This document shows positions 37,701-48,704 of a stretch of 64,000 bases of DNA, in pieces. Location of the stretch: contig JBANAY010000003.1 of NCBI GenBank assembly GCA_037952775.1, positions 14,136,001 through 14,200,000 of the forward strand. Reading direction: 5' to 3'. How positions within the stretch are numbered: position 1 is the first letter of the stretch; each line of letters starts with the position of its first letter. The notes under the pieces were generated by a model. The model was not told where the DNA came from and made no database searches. It was given only the letters and a program-made list of their open reading frames with translations. The position numbers and the translations under genes were made by a program. This stretch comes from Clonostachys chloroleuca. Lineage: Eukaryota > Ascomycota > Sordariomycetes > Hypocreales > Bionectriaceae.

Positions 37701-39350
37701 TATACTAGTAGAGAACTAACTATATATAGTAAATAATAGTAAATTATCTTACTATAACTACTAATTTAGATATTCTTATAATATACTATTATAAAGAATA
37801 GTATACTCTAGTTATAGAAGATATTCTATAGTCTGCTATTAGCTATATTTTATATCTATATCCTACTAATCTCTATTATATATACTAATATTAATAGTAT
37901 ATATATTAGTAAGAATATCTACTTCTAGAACTATAATAGTATATTAGTATACTAGTAAATAGTACTTTATTTAAATAGGTACTTATTATTACTAGTATTT
38001 ATACTAATCTATATCTTCTATAGTAATATAAACTATATAAGCTATTTAAATATCTAGTTATCCCCTACTTATAGCTATATATTATATATATCCTATAGGA
38101 ATAAGTAATCTATTATATTATACTACTAGTTATTCTTAAACTACTCCTATCTAATCTCCAGAAGACTATCTACTATATCTATTATATTTAGTATTAGTAC
38201 CCTGAGTAGTTTCTCTATCTCTTATATAAGTATATATAGTATCTCTACTAGTTATAGTACCTAGAACTAGATTATTCTATAGCTTATATAATTATCTAAC
38301 TACTTAATATTACTACTGCTTAATATATTATAATAGATATTTATTCTATATACTTATACCTTAAAGATCCAGTTTAATAGTATTAGCTCAGCTATAAGCC
38401 CCCTATATATCTATACTATAAACTATACTATCTTACTATATAATATATAGAATATACTCTCTACTTTCTTATATATATTATCTATATCTATTACCTATAA
38501 GTACTAGATTATCTATATCTCCTGCTTATAGTATAACTAATATAATATAAATATCTATACTATCTTAATTATAGCTAAATAGATCTATATATAATTAAGT
38601 ATAAACTCCTACTCTCTATCTTCCTAGATACTTATAATAGCTAAACTACTTATTAGTATATTTTAATATATATCCCCCTTCAGTATATAATTAAACTAAC
38701 TAATTATTATAGTTAGATATAGATCCTGTTTATCCTAGCTAGACTAATTACTCTACTACCTATACTTACTAGATATAGTCTTAATAAATTTATCCTAATA
38801 ATTATCTTATACTATTATAAAGATAAATAGTAGCTATTTATTATTAGCTATCTTATCTATATAATATATAATATATAGTAGCTATCTAAATATATCTATA
38901 TATTATTTCTATATATCCTCCTCTATTCTACTATTAAATAGCTAATTAGACTTCCCTTCTAGAGTAGTTCAGATTATCTTAAATAATATAGCCTTACTTA
39001 TCTTAGTAGCTATTATAGTTATCTATACCTAGTTAAGTATATACTCTATTACTTTCTATACTAACTATAGTACTATCTCCTTATTCTAGATATTCTACCT
39101 TATACTATAGAGCTTAATAATAAAGAGCCCCTATAAATATATTATCTAGCTAATAAACTTAAGCTATTTATTAGATTTAAACTAATTATTCCTAACTTAA
39201 ATTATTATCTATATCTTATATATCTCCTTAGCTACCTCCTCCTTAAAGAGTTCCTATACTCTTTCTATAACTAACTTAGACTATAGATAATTAATAGGAC
39301 TAGCAGTCTCTCTAGTTATACTAACTCTGAACTAGCTACTTATAGCCCTT
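34730..39350. repeat. RIP-mutated AT-rich tract
   Basis: In long stretches here the dinucleotides CpA and TpG are almost absent while TpA is everywhere; for example 34990-35290 contains essentially no CA or TG. That is the footprint of repeat-induced point mutation driven to completion. No frame is open. The original element cannot be recognised; its length of about 4.6 kb would fit a transposable element. Edges are set where CA and TG reappear. Confidence 0.85.
35300..36170. repeat. Less mutated island with palindromic repeats
   Basis: Within the AT-rich tract this stretch retains CA and TG. From about 35920 to 36150 it has multiple copies, in both orientations, of an 18-base near-palindrome TAGCGGTTGCAACCGCTA (for example at 36080-36110 as TTAGTGGTTGCAACCGCTAA). 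The left part begins with TACAGTGGCC, which looks like a DNA-transposon end, but no matching opposite end was established. Confidence 0.55.
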
Positions 39351-41505
39351 CAAGGAAAGAACTACTAATAATATATACCGCTTATCTATAGCTGGTTATA
39401 AGCCTCTACTGCTTTCTTCCTAATATTACTATCCTTCTTCTAGCTACTATTCTAACTATACTCCTTCTGTAGATAAGTATATATCCCTTACCCTGTATAG
39501 ATAATATACTAATATAGGCTTTTAGTTAAGGCTTTACCGAGATACCAGGTAAAGAATATTCCTAGTAGGAATATCAGAAATATCAATTAAATACTGGGTA
39601 AATAGGTATTTTTTATAGGGTAATCCAAATTTCTAACTAATAGATTAACAGACCCTTAGTAACAGATCCTACCCCCTACCTTTTACTAGCACGAAAATTT
39701 ACTTACTAGATTTCAACAGATCCTACTAGGAACCGTCGTAGAATTACTGATAGGTAATCTTTGCGCTCATAGCTTTAGGTCATTGCAATTAGAGTATAAT
39801 TGTATAATACGTATTAAAATAGATTGAGCTACCTTTATCTCCTTTATAGTCGCGGGACAAGAAGTCCGTACTCTATACAATATCTTTCCTTACGGAGAAA
39901 TAACCATGTTATCCATGTCAGATTGCTCAATTTGAGGGCGGCCGCCTCAGCACTAGGATATCCCGGGGAACACTTTACCAATTATGGCCCTACTAAATGT
40001 TTTACGAGAGAGGGACTGTCGTGTCGTAATTTGAAACCGAAATGACTAACCCTATAGGGCTCTTGTTAGTACCTCCTTGGTTTGCTTTCGGTTGTCTCTT
40101 TTTAATTTTACTTGTGTCACTGTGCCGGACCCTTGTATATGGGCCTATGTATTAGCGCGAGTATGTTCGGCTTTGTAACTTGCTCATGCGTATTAATTCA
40201 TTCACGTGCACAATGTTCCGCTTAGCTATGGTCCAGCTGCTTTCTTGCCTGTCATTGTCTCCGCCCCAAGAAGTCAGCGTTGTGTACCATGATATAGGGG
40301 GAACAGCAGTGTGTCTGTCATATGAGTCACTAATACAAACGAGCTCGTAAATCCTAGCCAATGAAACGCGAGCCGCCTCGGACAGCCATCCTCGGTCTAG
40401 CCACACGTCGGAGTATCTTACCTCCACAAACCTGGTCCTGTTCAGGCGCGAGGTAAGATATTGCCCAAATAACCTTTGAAAATTTACCACTAACGAGCCG
40501 TAATTTAGGCTATCCCAACTCTCTAATTCGCCGGTCAGCCGTGAGCCAGTGAGGGACTTGTCTGATGCTCGGAAATCCGAGCGCATTTCATTCGAAGCCT
40601 GGAGTAATCAAGGGCGTACTATGTGAATTAATCTCAGACTAGTGGAAGAGCTGACTCCTGATATAATGAAATATAGTCCCCTCGAGCAGTATCGGCCTTG
40701 ATCTTGACGGCGGCTTTGCCACGCTTACTTCAAAAGGTCTGTTATATCTGCCGAAGTGGCCTGTGAGGCTGACAACTCGTAAATTTGAGCCAATGAGAAG
40801 GAAGCTTGTCTTGCACACGGGGCTTTCCCCCAATTTTAGTTTACTCAAATAGTTTGCTCCTAGGCACTTACCTGAGATGAGCTTCTGACGATTCCAACTT
40901 AAACGTTGACCTGACTAGTGCTCGGCATAATTGCAGGGCATGCGCATGGCTCATCTGCGTGGTGCATGCTGTTCAAGGGCCAGCATGAGGAGTCCACATG
41001 TATTTCTCGTAGAACACTATGAAAAAGAGCGAGAACTGTGTATGAATTTAGACTGCCAATTTTGACTCCGTTACTGGAAAAGGACCGTGAGGAGGTATGA
41101 CTTTGGCTTGCTGACGCAGTGGGGGACCATTTTGCAGAATTCGTTTCGGAATCTCCTCCCAGCAAGCTGCTTGCCTGAGTCTCGCAAAAATGCAAAAGCG
41201 GGTATCTTTGTTATCGACAAGGATTGTGATTAGTACTACTTTTGATTGATTGGAAGCCACATTGCCTAACTCCACCGCTGCTATAATTCTATGGACCTAG
41301 CCGGTAGATCTATGCCACTCAATGAAGATTTAATTGAGGTTACGGGAGTGGGAGATTTATCGACGAGTGGACCTGAAATGTGCTACTGCTAATAAGGAAA
41401 TAAATACCGTAGATTATCCTCTTTTTACTCTCAGAACTATTTATTCTTTAGCCATATTATCTCCCATTATACTTTGACCTTTCGATAATAGGGCAGAAGG
41501 GTATC
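39351..41505. other. Region without a confident gene upstream of the acyltransferase
   Basis: Normal base composition returns after 39360. A 144-codon minus-strand frame at 40152-40586 is the longest; its composition is passable but I recognise no motif. The promoter of the acyltransferase gene must lie in the last few hundred bases. Confidence 0.35.
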
Positions 41506-43315
41506 ATGGCGTTCACGTCGCCCATCGAGGCCCCTCGGCGGCTGCGAAAAGTCAAATCTTTAATTGAAAATCTCGGTAACCGATCTCCACCGACGGTAAT
41601 CCCAGTTGCTTCGAAAATGCGGCGAGTTGAAGCAACACCATGCAACTTTCGAAAACCGATGGATAATATTCGGTCTTTACTCTTCTTTGTAGTTAAATTT
41701 CATTTGGACGAGAAGCTGTTGCGCGCAGCACTAGATCGGCTTATCCGGGACCATCTCCCGCTCCTCGGTGGTCGTATTAAACGCGCAAGTGATGGCACTA
41801 AATTTGAATACCACATTCCCGAGCCATTTCAGGATAACCACAAGCTTTTTGAGTGGACAAGCAGGTCTATACTTACTACTCTGGATGAGGCTAATCTGCT
41901 ACCGAGTAGTATGGCAGAGGACAGCTTAGTCTCATTCTCTAAGCCAAGCATACCGGAGATCGAACAGCACTGGCGCCCGGCGGACTGGCCCCTTGAGCGT
42001 CGTCATGATAAGCCGGATACACCTCTACTACTGGTGCACCTTACATCATATACCGACGCCACTATCCTATCGACTAATTTGCCGCATGCAGTCGCAGATC
42101 AGATGGGTTACGCTAGTATTATCAAAGCATGGTTGCAAATCGCCCGCGGAGAGACACCACGACCTTTTTTGGAACTCAAAGATAACACTTTATTCTGTAC
42201 TGAGGGATTCTCAGCTGAGGACCTATATAGTAAGGGACGGTACCATACATGGGACAATTCCGAGCGGCGCAAGGCTATTTTGTATATGATACCGGAGTTG
42301 ATCCTATATCCTAAAGAGTTGCGTCAGGTGCTCCGTCTCAGCGTTTCAGGCGTCGAAAGGCTTCGTGGACAATGGGATGAGAAGACCAAGCAGAAATATG
42401 GTGTTGACTCTCTTCCGCTCACCAACGGGAGTGTTATTTCTGCCCTGATAATCAAAGTAGGTTACACTCCACAAAAATCATTCTTCCGTGGAAACTATAT
42501 CTTTCGAGGAAGCATTAACAGTTTTAGCTGAGCCATTATCACCGCAAAACCCCTAAGCCGCTTACTCATACATATTCAGTCAACCGTACGCAACCATACT
42601 GTAACCACGACAGAAGCTGTTCTAACATTCCCTTAGTCCGTGGTCGACACCCTGCTCTACCTTCGGATATACCATACATTCATAACGCCTTGACATATGC
42701 ATATGCCAGAGTCCAGGCAGGCCGTGACGTTCCAGCCTTTGAGTTGGCGCATAGCTATCGCACTGCTTTAAGCAGGGCCCAAAGCGAGGAAGATATGGCG
42801 CGCTCGATGGCGGCATCTGCCGAGCATGAGCGTTGCGATCTCGATACAATACACTGTGATCCGGGAACCTTTCCTGCCGCCATGACTAACTGGACAAGCG
42901 CTTGGCGCGGTATTGACTTTTCTTCCGCTGCAGCAGCTACCAACAGCGAGCAGTCGAAAAAAGAAAAGCAGCCTGTAAGAATTACTGAGGTGGTAAAGGA
43001 TGGTCAGCTCACTCAGGTTGATATATCTACAAACGAACGGAGCAATCAGTTGCCACTAGTCCTAGGACATTCTTTGGAGCGTAACCCACGCACCCCTACA
43101 AGGTGTAGGTATTATCGAGGACTCCTCGGCTCCCTTTTGCCTCTACAACTTGAAGATAAGAGAGCTAATGCCTGGATTCCTAATGAAATCTAGTCAGTTC
43201 TGTGATAATGTGCAAGTCAGAAGGCGCCTATTGGTGTGACTTCACAGGTACACCAAAAAGCTTGGCAGCTGTCAAGGAGTTACTAAAGCAGGACCCTCAT
43301 CTTGAAACGATTTGA
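41506..43315 (+). CDS. BAHD/trichothecene-type acyltransferase, three exons, complete
   Basis: Exons 41506-42457, 42637-43104 and 43194-43315 give 513 aa. Intron 1 (179 bases) has donor GTAGGT and a CTAAC branch site before CCCTTAG; intron 2 (89 bases) has donor GTAGGT and acceptor ATCTAG; both phases fit. The catalytic HxxxD motif is HAVAD at residues 194-198 (in LPHAVADQMGY). HLPLLGGRIK near residue 83 is the usual substrate-channel strand, and exon 3 restores the family C-terminus with IMCKSEGAYWCDFTGTPKS. Such enzymes transfer an acyl group from CoA to a hydroxyl or amine, often in secondary metabolism. No backbone synthase, P450 or transporter is near, so the substrate is unknown. Confidence 0.88.
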
Positions 43316-43988
43316 GTAACCTTCTCAACGCAGTTTACAGATCAAATATAATCACTGTTCCGCTAGGTTATACTAGAGTTCGTTGGCTTCATATTGAGAA
43401 TGGGTGCAACGCCCTTCTAAAATACTGGTAGTAACTTAAAGACCTAACTGTAATCGACTAGCACCAGAGAATAAATACATCGCCCACCAAGGCTCTATCA
43501 TTAAAGTGACCGGGATAGCGAAAGCCCTCTGCATTTGCTCGATACTCAGATAGGTCCTCAGTTGGACTTCTAGCTGTAATTAAGGTCAATACCTCTTGCA
43601 ACATAAACTAACCTGTTTCTGGAAGGATTTAATTCTCTTGGTAGCTGACTAGACTATGATCTTTTCTTTCCTTAACAAATAAATACGAACCTAAAATATG
43701 AAATGATGAATATTTCATTTAGATATCCCCGCGCCTTACTGGACTGCAGACTTACAGTATCTTTCTAGGAACTCGGAGTCCCTCTGCTTCTAAGGTGTGT
43801 CTTGCTTAAAATATTTACATTCACACAAGTGCACTATAAGTTATTGACATGGCCTCTGCAACTTACTCTATAGAGCCGAAGAGGGAGGCTTGCTGCAAAG
43901 AAAGCAATTAGAAGCTACCAAGAGAAACACACTATGTACACTCAGTTAGGAATAGAACATCACCATGACTGAAGATTGTGTGCAGCTC
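43316..43988. other. Region without a gene
   Basis: This is the 3' flank of the acyltransferase; nothing else can be supported. Confidence 0.4.
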
Positions 43989-44434
43989 TTACTCTTGTCC
44001 TAACAGTTCTCGGTTCACGTTCCAAGCTACAACGGCTTCGCCAAAACACTGAGCTAGTGTTTCAACCGACATGCATGGCTCAACTTCTCTAGTATCTTTG
44101 ACATGAATGTGTTTGAATGCCCTCTTCGCCTCAAGGATTGCAAGGTATGGGTTTTACATCCACCACCTTCCGTTAAACCACTCCATTCTGCAAATCCCCC
44201 CGTCATCTTCCGCGACCACATTGTATAGATTATTGAAGTACACGCACGCCCGCCTATGCTCCATCCTAACTCGGAGTTCCATAGGCTTTTCTTCAGGCTG
44301 AACGAGGCAGAGGTATATAGCAGTCTGGAGAAAATGGCGGCAAGACGGGCGGTTACTTCCTCAGGCTTACTTTGTCGAGCATCATGTAAGTCACAGCTAG
44401 GGTCCCCTTGAATAATGCTAATAGTCCAGGGCAT
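43989..44434 (-). pseudogene. Copy 1 of a nuclease-like fungal family (E-x-K motif)
   Basis: Two minus-strand frames form one gene remnant. The first, from the ATG at 44434, reads MPWTISIIQGDPSCDLHD and EVTARLAAIFSRLL; the second reads VVAEDDGGICRMEWFNGRWW, PYLAILEAKRAFKHI and SVETLAQCFGEAVVAWNVN, ending at 43989. The string LAILEAKRAF has the E-x-K pattern of PD-(D/E)XK nucleases, and the layout resembles fungal PD-(D/E)XK-like proteins of unknown function. The frame change between 44240 and 44330 and a stop before NPYLAIL show decay. A second, more decayed copy is at 60115-60420. Confidence 0.5.
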
Positions 44435-44460
44435 TCGAACTCGGAAATATTTCAGTTAGT

Positions 44461-44879
44461 GTCACGAAAAGCGATATCTCAACAAATTCTACTTTAGTTA
44501 ATGCCAATAAGACACTGGCCAGTACATCAGAAGTTGGTCAACTCTTTAGTTTCCTTGACGCCAATATAATGGAATCAGGTGCAATTTAGAAAAAGGCCTT
44601 TACATTATCTAATTTAGACATGATTTTGATTATTGGTATTTTGAGTCTCGGCTTAAGCCTGTTGATAAATATCTACGGCAAAATATTGCTTCTACATACA
44701 GCGCGGGTGGCCGATTGGCGATTGAAAATTTCTTTACGCAGTTTGGTCAATATCCGAACGGGGAGTGGTCTCGGATTACTAAATTGTTTAAAGAACTATT
44801 ATTGCCTGTAGATAGGTTGTTGATAATAAGATTGATGGAAGAAAGAGGATATCGCGCTATAGATCGTGAAGATTGGTAG
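44461..44879 (+). CDS. Two unassigned exons of one plus-strand gene
   Basis: After a TTTCAG acceptor (about 44461) a frame is open to about 44588 (NISVSVTKSDISTN, LFSFLDANIMESG). A second open frame without an ATG runs from about 44619, just after CTAATTTAG (a branch site plus acceptor), to a TAG at 44879: DFDYWYFESRLKPVDKYLRQ, GGRLAIENFFTQFGQYPNGE and EERGYRAIDREDW. The second exon has clear coding composition. A direct join with the GTGCAA donor does not keep phase, so the first exon may end elsewhere or be decayed. I do not recognise the protein. Confidence 0.45.
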
Positions 44880-44945
44880 TCTAATACAACTATATTGAAC
44901 TGATCAAGTAATCGTTTTAAATCCCCGCCAGAACCACGCAGTGCC

Positions 44946-44971
44946 TTTTTTTTTTTTTTTTTTTTTTTTTT
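44946..44971. repeat. Poly(T) tract, 26 bases
   Basis: An uninterrupted run of T, followed by CAGAC. It could be the poly(A) tail of a retroposed sequence on the minus strand, but no element is recognised next to it. Confidence 0.8.
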
Positions 44972-45087
44972 CAGACTACACCTCTGGTCAATCTTGCCAC
45001 AGGTGCTGCTTAGGCCTGAGAAGTACTTTACTAATTTAACTAAGTAGAACCCCAGCTTCTAGGTAAGGTGCATATGAGGAAAATAAT

Positions 45088-45579
45088 TTACTCAGGCGTC
45101 CCAGTAGCTGGACCTGCCACGGGAGTTATTTCGGACAGGTTCCCAGAGGAGCAAGTCATACAAAAGATGTCGAAAAAACTCTCATCATCGAGAATGCTAT
45201 CTCTCCCACTATTCCCATCTATGATTTGTCTATGGGGGAATGTTGGTGGAGCAAGATTTTGGGACAACCCTGTTAATTCCGTTGCGCTCATCCGGCTGCA
45301 AAGAAATCCACTGCCGCATTTCTTTTGTTCCAAAACTTGTTGAAGAATATAAACATTGTTAACTAGAGAGTCGAGACAGGTACTCAGCTGTTCCAGTTGC
45401 AAGTGTTGTTCATTGATTTGTACCCCTCGCCTATCGACTTTTTGGGCAAGGGCCCTTGTGGTCTCACTGGTCCGCGCCCGGCGTCGGTTTCTATTTGAAC
45501 CTGCCGGATTGTCAACATTAGACTGAGCACGTGTCGTTCCGGCCTCCATGATTGCAGATGTAGCGTACGTGGCTGGCAA
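45088..45579 (-). CDS. Unknown protein with basic and coiled-coil segments
   Basis: The frame has ATGs at 45579 and 45549. It contains a basic stretch (SNRNRRRARTSETTRAL) followed by a helical Gln/Leu segment (LQLEQLSTCLDSLVNNVYIL). This order is loosely bZIP-like but the leucine spacing is not convincing. The tail is acidic and polar. No relative is recognised and further exons may exist. Confidence 0.35.
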   Translation of the reverse strand: MPATYATSAIMEAGTTRAQSNVDNPAGSNRNRRRARTSETTRALAQKVDRRGVQINEQHLQLEQLSTCLDSLVNNVYILQQVLEQKKCGSGFLCSRMSATELTGLSQNLAPPTFPHRQIIDGNSGRDSILDDESFFDIFCMTCSSGNLSEITPVAGPATGTPE

Positions 45580-46040
45580 TGTCGTTCGTAGCTCTCCTTC
45601 TTTAGTGGAATTGCTCTAATACAGAGCCTAGTTATTGTAGCATCGCCATTTGCTTTTTGGCGGCCAAAATCGCAAGAGATCTATCAGGCCAGTTTAGGCC
45701 ATGCGTCTAGATTGGTGAACCTATGTTGCCCTTTGGGACAGTACCCATAAAAACCGATTATTGTCGTTTACAGCCAGAATCTGCTCCATTTCTACTCCGT
45801 ACACATCTGGGTCTTTCAAGCTAAATGCAAGATGATGTCATCAATGTATAATAAAGAGAACAAAATCTGTATATGTATAAAAGAATTATCCGTATTTGGT
45901 TTTCTTGTGAAACCCCAACATTTAGCAACAAGAGGTACGGTGGGGGTGGTGAAAACGAAGTGCTAAAACAGACCCAAGAGCCACTAATTTGATTCAAACC
46001 AATCTAAGCGTCCGAGCCCTAAAATTTTCAATCCCGTGTC
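45580..46040. other. Region without a gene
   Basis: No supportable coding sequence, repeat or site. Confidence 0.4.
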
Positions 46041-46805
46041 CTACGATTCTACCTCCCAACCAGTTGTCCATTCTTTACCGTCTATATTAGTCGTGTAATA
46101 CTCGACCGGCTGCTGTAGACGATTATCCCGGTTTTCAAGCATTGTAACACATGCTGTGCCATCTGCGAATTTGAGCCTGACTGTACATATTTTCTGAATT
46201 ATCTTCCTCCAATTCTTCTTTCCTCTTATACCATCAATGTCGTTGATTTTAGTAATGAATTGATCTCCATGGTAAAGTCCATATGTAGTCAGACGACTCT
46301 TTTCCCAATTAAAATAAGCTTTGGGCTCTGTTGCTCTTACTGCATCAGACTCTCCGTAAATCTCACTTATATTAAGAATAATCCCAGTTTCAGCAAATGT
46401 TAACTCGTGAGTCTCTTCGTTGATGTCATGCTTTTGCAGTGAGTCGAAAAGGATTCCCTCTCATAACAGAGATCTCCAGAAAAATCATTTAGCAAAAGGG
46501 CCAGTTTTTATTTATCTTGACCACTGTTGACTTTTCGTAAGTCTGACCCCAGCAAGGTAAGGAGTGCACCGTGATAATAATCAACGTCTTTGTTTTTCTC
46601 GTTGAGCTGTTTAACCGTAAGAAACCAATGTTTATCAACTTCCTGTATCGGCTTAAAGAAAAGGTGCCAGATCCAGTTCCCCAGTGGCGATACCCTCTCT
46701 CTTTTTTTTTGCTTCTTCGATGTATTTTAATCTGGATGCTTGGGGAACATAGTTTGCTATTTCATCAAAGAGTTCTTGAGGTAAAAAAGAAGACACGTTA
46801 ACCAT
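46041..46805 (-). pseudogene. F-box-like protein gene with a homopolymer frameshift
   Basis: The start at 46805 reads MVNVSSFLPQELFDEIANYV, the L-P-x-E-L-x-D-E-I pattern of fungal F-box N-termini. After KYIEEAKKK the frame is lost at a run of nine T (46702-46710, A on the coding strand); the alternate frame continues as NWIWHLFFKPIQEVDKHWFL and TVKQLNEKNKDVDYYHGALL. A long last exon without its own ATG is open from about 46466 to the TAG at 46041 (EETHELTFAETGIILNISEI, LTTYGLYHGDQFITKINDID, YYTTNIDGKEWTTGWEVES). F-box proteins recruit substrates to SCF ubiquitin ligases. An internal TAA near 46520 may be intronic. Either a degraded gene or a live one with a sequence error. Confidence 0.5.
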
Positions 46806-46899
46806 ATTGTATACAGAGTATGTGTTATTTTTCATATATACTATAGTATGTAGCTCAGACGCTTTATATTCAGTGCAGCTTGTAACAGACAAAAACGGC

Positions 46900-47830
46900 C
46901 ATCTATCGAACTTAGCTATAGTTCAGGCTCAAATGCCAGCTATGTTAACAGTGCATACAGCACTGTAATCCCGTATAGTTGAAAAATTGACCAGCAGAAA
47001 GCTCATAGGTCAAGTGGTCCAAATATAATTCCATACGATGTAAAGATGGAGATGGGCCTAGCCAGCATGGGGCGTGCTGAGCTAAAATTGGCCGTGATTT
47101 TTGGTCACCTCCGGTATTGGATTTTTTTCGGTTCATCCCACACTGAAATGAACAAAAAAAAGGGCAAAAAAGAAAGTCACATTAACGTAGAATTGATTCA
47201 CACAGCATATGTCGGCTCTAGGCTGATCACTGTATGTATCTTCCAATAGAATCTCAGGTATACTAAGGGTGTTAAGAATAACTCAGCTATCCGACTGGCT
47301 CCTTGATGAAAGCCCGATAGCAAAATGAGTTAGGAACTAGGTATATCTAAGATATACTATACTATAGTATACATAGCATAGGCCTACATATTGCTGGTAT
47401 ATTTACAGTACGTATCTCTGCTTGTGCCTAGAATTAAAGTAACTAAGCTATACATAGGTATATACCGGTACATACATATACATATACTATGTATATGTAC
47501 TATATCATTCCACAAGCATTCATTAAACTAGGCCAACTGAATTTTTGCCTTCCGATATTCTCTAATTATGGCAAATGCAGGCCATTAGACGGCAGCATAG
47601 AGCACAGCTAAATTGAATGCAATACATCGAGGCGGAGTACAGCTAAACCGGGTAACATAGGCCTTCTCAGCTCAACAGAACTGTCCCGACGTCTCATTTG
47701 GTTTTATCAAGGGCGAAAATGGCTGCGGACAAAAGACTACACGGTCAAGCTCTATAATATGTATATACAATAAAAGATCTAACTAGATAAATGATTGTTT
47801 TACACCTAGGGTCCAGCATTTCTAGGACGT
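46900..47830. other. Region without a gene; GTAC-rich tract
   Basis: TA- and GTAC-rich palindromic sequence occupies about 47340-47510 (for example TACCGGTACATACATATAC). I see no gene. Confidence 0.4.
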
Positions 47831-48088
47831 TTATTCCTCTTCCAGTTTCTTATAAAACTCAATTTTTTCTTCTGGGTTTAACCTGAATGCCTCTTTGACC
47901 CAAACCAATCGGCCCTTCTTCTCCACCTTCGTCTTTTTCCTCTTTTTCTTCTTCACATCTTGGTCAGAACCAGAATTGTAGATATAACTTTTGCGAGGCC
48001 CTGTTTCATGGTCAATCTCGTGACAAAGCGGCGAACTAATACGAGGTCGAAACCCTACATATGTCTGGTGGTGGAGGCAATGGGCCAT
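47831..48088 (-). CDS. Lys-rich hypothetical ORF, 85 aa
   Basis: The frame reads MAHCLHHQTYVGFRPRISSP, a Lys-rich middle (DVKKKKRKKTKVEKKGRLVW) and an amphipathic end (LNPEEKIEFYKKLEEE). It may be the last exon of a nuclear protein. There is no recognised family. Confidence 0.3.
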   Translation of the reverse strand: MAHCLHHQTYVGFRPRISSPLCHEIDHETGPRKSYIYNSGSDQDVKKKKRKKTKVEKKGRLVWVKEAFRLNPEEKIEFYKKLEEE

Positions 48089-48457
48089 AATAGCGCCGGG
48101 GGTTTCTCGTTAGACAGAATCAAGGTCTGGGACTTTATAAATTCCGATTAATCCTCGTCAGTCCCGCACTGTATCAAAAATTGGATCATCTGATATTTTA
48201 GGATTACACCCTCAGTACCGGAAATGGATTTGGCAGGAAATGGATTTAGCAGGAAATGGGTTTTGTAATATTTGGAATTTCCTCCTGTCCCTTAATAGCT
48301 TTCTATTAAGCGAGTCCTGTACATACATGTACAGTGTTATCAATATAAAATCCCAATATGTATAAAGGTACAGTACATTGTACAGTAGGATGCCAAAGAT
48401 AGTATGTTCATTATACATACCCATAACCTGAACACAACTCCGCAGTGACTCTTCAAG

Positions 48458-48628
48458 ATGGATACCATTGCTCCCTCTTATGTTATTAGTGCAGAGCTGG
48501 CACAAAATGCGTTTGCAATGATCATTTTTTGCCTATGGGTAGTAAATTCAGTGATACTGCTATGTTTCTGGGGCATAGAGAGGATGCGGAAGCCAACCAG
48601 TTACATTGACAGCACGGATAACCGATGA
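48458..48628 (+). CDS. Small single-pass membrane protein, 56 aa
   Basis: The frame starts in good context (TTCAAGATGG) and encodes a short polar N-terminus (MDTIAPSYVISAELAQ), one long hydrophobic helix (FAMIIFCLWVVNSVILLCFW) and a positively charged tail (ERMRKPTSY). The positive residues after the helix predict the C-terminus on the cytosolic side. A GTAC-palindrome tract (48315-48390) lies just upstream. It is not recognised as any family and could also be chance, though the helix is well formed. Confidence 0.35.
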   Translation: MDTIAPSYVISAELAQNAFAMIIFCLWVVNSVILLCFWGIERMRKPTSYIDSTDNR

Positions 48629-48704
48629 AGGAGAGGTATTATGGGTATTGTTTATTGAATTCTATCAATGTTCTGCATGAGATAAAATGGCAGTTAGATC
48701 AAAA

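Noticed and set aside
41506..43315. A secondary-metabolite gene cluster around the acyltransferase
   Set aside because: No polyketide synthase, peptide synthetase, terpene cyclase, P450 or transporter was seen within the window.
45088..45579. bZIP transcription factor
   Set aside because: A basic stretch precedes a coiled coil, but the Asn-x7-Cys/Ser-Arg signature and regular leucine heptads are absent.
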